14,168 nucleotides of DNA from JBFKAV01 sp041621405 (GTDB lineage: Bacteria > Pseudomonadota > Alphaproteobacteria > Rhodobacterales > Rhodobacteraceae), in contig JBFKAV010000097.1 of assembly GCA_041621405.1 (NCBI GenBank), positions 1 to 14,168 of the forward strand, written 5' to 3'. Positions 12,893 to 14,168 of the stretch are shown here, one piece after another. The stretch's first letter is position 1. Each line of letters opens with the position of its first letter. Position numbers and translations under genes: made by a program. The notes below the pieces were generated by a model. That model had not been told where the DNA came from. It was given only the letters and a program-made list of their open reading frames with translations, and did no database searches.

Positions 12893-14168
12893 ATGGCTGC
12901 AGAGGCTCAGGCGGGCGCGGCGGCGCTGCGCGACATTCCGGCCGATTTCGCAAAGCGGGCGCATGTGAACGCAGCGAAGTACGAGGAAATGTACCGGGCG
13001 TCGATCGCTGATCCCGAGAAATTCTGGGGCGCCGAGGGCAAGCGGATCGACTGGATCAAGCCCTACACCAAGGTGAAGAACACCAGCTTCGAGTTTGGCA
13101 AGGTCGACATCCGCTGGTACGAGGACGGCCGGCTCAACGTCGCGGCCAACTGCACTGACCGGCACCTGGCCAAGCGCGCCAGCCAGACCGCGATCATCTG
13201 GGAGCCCGACGACCCGAAGACCCCGGCGCAGCACATCACCTATCGCGAGCTGCACGAGAACGTATGCCGGATGGCGAACGTGCTGAAGGCCCAGGGCGTC
13301 GCCAAGGGCGACCGGGTGGTGATCTACCTGCCGATGATCCCCGAGGCCGCCTACGCGATGTTGGCCTGCGCCCGGATCGGGGCGATCCATTCGATCGTCT
13401 TCGCCGGCTTCTCGCCGGACGCGCTGGCGAACCGGATCAACGACAGCGACGCCAAGCTGGTGATCACCGCCGACACCGCGCCGAGGGGCGGGCGGCGGAC
13501 GCCGCTGAAGGCCAACACGGACGCGGCGCTCCTGCACTGCAACGACCACGTGAAGTGCTTGGTCGTGAAGCACACCGGCGACCAGACCACCTGGATCGAC
13601 GGCCGCGACACCGACGTGAAGGCGCTGATGGCGGATGCGGCGGCCGACTGCCCGGCCGAGGAGATGGGCGCGGAGGACCCGCTCTTCGTCCTCTACACCT
13701 CCGGATCCACCGGCAAGCCGAAGGGCGTGGTGCACACCTCGGGCGGCTATCTGGTCTACGCCGCGATGACCCACCAACTCACCTTCGACTACCACGAGGG
13801 CGACATCTACTGGTGCACCGCGGACGTCGGCTGGGTCACGGGGCACAGCTACATCGTCTACGGGCCCCTGGCCAATGGAGCGACGACGCTGATGTTCGAG
13901 GGCGTGCCGACCTACCCCGATGCCGGCCGGTTCTGGGAAGTCTCCGCAAAGCACAAGGTCAACCAGTTCTACACCGCCCCGACCGCGATCCGCGCGCTGA
14001 TGGGGCAGGGCGACGAGTGGGTGACCAAGCACGATCTCTCCTCGCTCAGGGTGCTTGGCTCTGTCGGCGAGCCGATCAACCCCGAGGCCTGGGCCTGGTA
14101 CGACCGGGTCGTCGGCAAGGGCCGCTGCCCGATCGTGGACACCTTCTGGCAGACCGAGACCGGCGGCC
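12893..14168 (+). CDS. acs: Acetyl-CoA synthetase (partial, C-terminus outside window)
   Basis: AMP-forming acetate-CoA ligase: acetate + ATP + CoA gives acetyl-CoA + AMP + PPi, allowing growth on acetate. The visible 425 codons are about two thirds of the usual 650-residue enzyme. Present are the N-terminal ACAS domain (FWGAEGKRIDWIKPYTKVKN), the adenylation-domain core (VVIYLPMIPEAAYAMLACAR, IHSIVFAGFSPDALANRI), the ATP-binding P-loop YTSGSTGKPKG (268-278), WCTADVGWVTGHSYIVYGPL, and YTAPTAIRALM. The last visible residues, VDTFWQTETGG, form the conserved WQTETGG active-site motif. The C-terminal domain with the regulatory acetylated lysine lies outside the window. ATG 12893 is preceded by AGGAGG with 7-nt spacing. 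It is separated from DUF1194 by 276 nt and is probably a separate transcription unit. Confidence 0.97.
   Translation, partial: MAAEAQAGAAALRDIPADFAKRAHVNAAKYEEMYRASIADPEKFWGAEGKRIDWIKPYTKVKNTSFEFGKVDIRWYEDGRLNVAANCTDRHLAKRASQTAIIWEPDDPKTPAQHITYRELHENVCRMANVLKAQGVAKGDRVVIYLPMIPEAAYAMLACARIGAIHSIVFAGFSPDALANRINDSDAKLVITADTAPRGGRRTPLKANTDAALLHCNDHVKCLVVKHTGDQTTWIDGRDTDVKALMADAAADCPAEEMGAEDPLFVLYTSGSTGKPKGVVHTSGGYLVYAAMTHQLTFDYHEGDIYWCTADVGWVTGHSYIVYGPLANGATTLMFEGVPTYPDAGRFWEVSAKHKVNQFYTAPTAIRALMGQGDEWVTKHDLSSLRVLGSVGEPINPEAWAWYDRVVGKGRCPIVDTFWQTETGG

Noticed and set aside
1..14168. CRISPR array, tRNA/rRNA genes, insertion sequence or prophage genes
   Set aside because: No regularly spaced repeats, no tRNA or rRNA-like segments and no transposase or integrase motifs were seen on either strand.

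Overview
The window is about 14.2 kb of GC-rich alphaproteobacterial chromosome, most probably from the Rhodobacteraceae. The evidence is the strong G/C third-position bias, the sequence style of the Hut, Mod and acetyl-CoA synthetase proteins, and a DUF1194 gene, a family I know mainly from that group. No mobile-element gene, tRNA, rRNA or CRISPR array is visible.

Left end (1-624): the remains of an arsenic-resistance cluster. A C-terminal ArsR-like tail runs in from outside the window. It is followed by a broken arsenate reductase / low-molecular-weight phosphatase gene with an internal deletion, a frameshift and a lost C-terminus. A small zinc-dependent nucleoside (guanine-type) deaminase on the minus strand comes next (625-1125).

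Histidine utilisation region (1335-8712): a complete hut locus arranged as two divergent operons. hutI-hutH-hutG-hutU runs leftward and hutF-hutC runs rightward. Five of the six junctions the six genes could make are within operons or the shared promoter, and all four within-operon junctions overlap by 4 or 7 nt, which suggests translational coupling. The genes encode the whole five-step route: histidine to urocanate (HutH), to imidazolone propionate (HutU), to formiminoglutamate (HutI), to N-formylglutamate (HutF), to glutamate plus formate (HutG). HutC is the GntR/UTRA repressor. The 83-nt divergent gap between hutI and hutF holds one perfect 18-bp palindrome. It supplies the -35 box of the predicted hutI promoter and covers the predicted start site of hutF, so a single HutC site could switch both arms.

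Intergenic 8713-9140: no gene, but several hairpins and inverted repeats that look like a terminator plus a dispersed intergenic repeat.

Molybdate region (9141-12616): modA, modB and modC encode a molybdate ABC importer. They are followed, with at most a short overlap or gap, by a secreted DUF1194 von Willebrand-like protein of unknown function. modA and modB are separated by an unusually long, hairpin-rich 166-nt gap.

Right end (12617-14168): an AT-richer promoter region with a 9-bp direct repeat, then the first 425 codons of acs (acetyl-CoA synthetase), which runs off the window.

Nothing here looks like a wholly new multigene system. The best leads are the one-operator/two-promoter hut switch, the modA-modB spacer element, and the uncharacterised DUF1194 gene attached to mod.
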